A DNA stretch of 7,663 nucleotides from DATJUC01 sp035502675 (lineage in GTDB: Bacteria > Vulcanimicrobiota > Vulcanimicrobiia > Vulcanimicrobiales > Vulcanimicrobiaceae), in assembly GCA_035502675.1 (NCBI GenBank), contig DATJUC010000127.1, positions 1 to 7,663 on the forward strand, written 5' to 3'. Positions within the stretch are counted from its first letter, which is position 1, and every line of letters starts with the position of its first letter. A program made the translations under genes and the position numbers. The notes beneath the pieces are model-generated. The model saw only the letters and a program-made list of their open reading frames with translations, did not search any database and was not told the origin of the DNA. This document shows positions 6,372-7,663 of the stretch, piece by piece.

Positions 6372-6557
6372 ATGCAAGCACTCGCACCATCTTTCGTCGC
6401 TCGGGCGATTTGGCTGTGGATCGTCTTGGGCGTTTTGGGAGTCGCCTACATGGCGCTTTGCCCGCACGCGTATCATAAGACGTATTGGGATTTCATAGCC
6501 GGATTGCTGGCCGGCCTCGGTCTCGTCGCTTGCTTCGTGCGAGCGCCGCGGGCGTAG
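6372..6557 (+). CDS. Small two-helix membrane protein, unknown function
   Basis: A 61-residue protein with two hydrophobic segments, about residues 12-29 (AIWLWIVLGVLGVAYMAL) and 39-56 (WDFIAGLLAGLGLVACFV). They are joined by a short polar loop (CPHAYHKTY) and followed by a basic tail (RAPRA). The hydrophobic pattern and the codon choice look like a real inner-membrane protein, but I do not recognise the family. The gene ends 24 nt before the hutU start on the same strand and is probably in its transcript. No clear ribosome binding site precedes the ATG, so it may start a leaderless mRNA, or translation may begin elsewhere. It could also be a chance open frame in the leader of hutU. Confidence 0.5.
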   Translation: MQALAPSFVARAIWLWIVLGVLGVAYMALCPHAYHKTYWDFIAGLLAGLGLVACFVRAPRA

Positions 6558-6562
6558 GCACC

Positions 6563-6571
6563 GGGAGGGAG
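6563..6571 (+). promoter_or_regulatory. Purine-rich ribosome binding site of hutU
   Basis: GGGAGGGAG is a strong Shine-Dalgarno stretch; its 3' end is 10 nt before the ATG at 6582, slightly longer than usual. A GTG at 6577 is closer to it but is out of frame with the enzyme. Confidence 0.6.
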
Positions 6572-6581
6572 CTTGGGTGAC

Positions 6582-7663
6582 ATGACCACGACGACGCGTA
6601 CGGTCCGCGCGGCGCGCGGGACCGAGTTGAGCGCGCAGGGTTGGCCTCAGGAAGCCGCGCTGCGGATGTTGATGAATAATCTCGATCCCGAAGTCGCCGA
6701 ACGTCCCGACGACCTCGTCGTCTACGGAGGGAACGGCAAGGCGGCCCGTTCGTGGGAGGCCTTCGACGCCATCGTGCGCACGCTGCGGCGCCTGCGCGGC
6801 GACGAGACGCTGATCGTGCAAAGCGGCAAGCCGGTTGCCGTGTGGAAGACCCACCCGCGCGCGCCGCGCGTCCTCATCGCGAACTCGAACCTGGTTCCGA
6901 AGTGGGCCGACTACGCGGTCTTTCGCGAGCTGGAAGCGCAAGGTCTCACGATGTACGGGCAGATGACGGCGGGTTCGTGGATCTACATCGGCACCCAGGG
7001 GATCGTCCAGGGTACGTACGAGACCTTTGCCGAGTTGGCGCGCCGTCACTACGGCGGGTCGCTGAAGGGCCGGGTTTGCCTGACCGCGGGAATCGGCGGC
7101 ATGGGCGGAGCCCAGCCGCTGGCGATCACGATGAACGAAGGCGTCGCCCTGGTGATCGACGTCGATCGCGCGCGTTTGGACCGCCGCCGGCAACTCCGCT
7201 ATCTCGACCGCGTCGCCGATTCGCGCGACGATGCATTACGCGAGATCGATCGCGCCAAGAAGGCGGGCGAACCGCTTTCGGTCGGTTACGAGGGGAATGC
7301 CGCCGAAGAGTTCCCGCAGCTTTACGACCTGGGCTTTCGGCCCGATGCGGTGACCGATCAAACCTCGGCGCACGACTTGATCGATGGCTACGTGCCCGCG
7401 GGTCTGACGCTCGACGAGGCCGCCGCGTTGAGGCGACGGGATCCGCACGAGTACGAACGCCGGGCGCTGGAGAGCTGCGGCGCTCACGTGCAGGCGATGG
7501 TACGCTACTTGGACGCCGGTGCCGTCGTGTTCGATTACGGAAACAACATCCGCGCGCAAGCGCAGCGCGCCGGTTTCGCGCGCGCGTTCGCGTTTCCGGG
7601 TTTCGTGCCGGCGTTCATTCGGCCGCTCTTCTGCCGCGGATCCGGCCCCTTCCGTTTCGCCGC
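6582..7663 (+). CDS. hutU: Urocanate hydratase (urocanase), N-terminal two thirds (partial)
   Basis: Cytoplasmic NAD+-dependent enzyme that adds water to trans-urocanate to give 4-imidazolone-5-propanoate, the second step of histidine breakdown. The frame stays open to the right edge and gives 360 residues; complete urocanases are about 550-560. Diagnostic stretches are WPQEAALRMLMNNLDPEVAE (21-40), VVYGGNGKAARSWEAF (46-61), YGQMTAGSWIYIGTQGIVQG (125-144), the glycine-rich NAD-binding loop LTAGIGGMGGAQPLA (167-181), VGYEGNA (234-240), DQTSAHD (259-265) and VFDYGNNIR (316-324). FCRGSGPFRF near the edge carries the catalytic-region cysteine, C351, equivalent to Cys410 of the Pseudomonas enzyme; the usual form is CRGxGPFRW, so F replaces W here. 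The small membrane gene lies 24 nt upstream, and the receptor diverges from this pair. The C-terminal domain is outside the window. Confidence 0.96.
   Translation, partial: MTTTTRTVRAARGTELSAQGWPQEAALRMLMNNLDPEVAERPDDLVVYGGNGKAARSWEAFDAIVRTLRRLRGDETLIVQSGKPVAVWKTHPRAPRVLIANSNLVPKWADYAVFRELEAQGLTMYGQMTAGSWIYIGTQGIVQGTYETFAELARRHYGGSLKGRVCLTAGIGGMGGAQPLAITMNEGVALVIDVDRARLDRRRQLRYLDRVADSRDDALREIDRAKKAGEPLSVGYEGNAAEEFPQLYDLGFRPDAVTDQTSAHDLIDGYVPAGLTLDEAAALRRRDPHEYERRALESCGAHVQAMVRYLDAGAVVFDYGNNIRAQAQRAGFARAFAFPGFVPAFIRPLFCRGSGPFRFA

Noticed and set aside
6472..6477. TATGAT on the minus strand as a -10 box for the receptor
   Set aside because: No -35-like hexamer is found 16-18 bp upstream, and it would imply a leader of about 150 nt through the small membrane gene.
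5525..6478. A 317-codon open frame on the plus strand
   Set aside because: It is antisense to the receptor's plug and signal peptide and runs on through the small membrane gene in another frame. The composition is Arg/Gly/Asp/Val-rich and shows no recognisable fold.
6342..7193. A 283-codon open frame on the minus strand
   Set aside because: It lies opposite the clear hutU coding sequence and has an Arg-rich shadow composition.

Overview
The window comes from a GC-rich chromosome of a bacterium with an outer membrane: a very large TonB-dependent receptor of the carboxypeptidase-regulatory-domain type dominates it. That receptor style, the GC content, and a secreted HIHTH/CLYW-IHTH protein beside hut genes would fit an uncultured lineage such as Eremiobacterota (WPS-2) or Acidobacteriota. 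This is an inference from gene style, not a phylogenetic result.

Layout. Positions 2-127 are the 3' end of a WYL-domain transcriptional regulator. Positions 128-460 hold no convincing gene. They contain several hairpins, a 12-bp palindrome and, at 377-438, four same-orientation DnaA-box-like 9-mers spaced close to whole helical turns. Positions 461-943 encode a small exported His-rich protein of unknown function. hutH (histidine ammonia-lyase, 928-2466) follows with a TTG start that overlaps it by 16 nt. The TonB-dependent receptor lies on the minus strand (2468-6316), and its stop codon is separated from that of hutH by one base. Divergent from the receptor are a 61-residue two-helix membrane protein (6372-6557) and hutU (urocanate hydratase, 6582 to the right edge, cut off just past its catalytic-cysteine motif).

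How the genes fit together. HutH turns L-histidine into trans-urocanate and ammonia, and HutU hydrates urocanate to imidazolonepropionate. The first two enzymes of histidine catabolism therefore flank an outer-membrane receptor on the opposite strand. Its position suggests, but does not show, that it imports a histidine source such as a peptide, a metal-histidine chelate or free imidazole compounds. hutI and the later steps are not in the window.

The points most worth a second look are the DnaA-box-like cluster, the eight evenly paired cysteines of the receptor, the embedding of the receptor between hutH and hutU with abutting convergent stops, and the uncharacterised HIHTH protein with an eight-T tract just after its start. 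I did not find a clear, wholly new multi-gene system.
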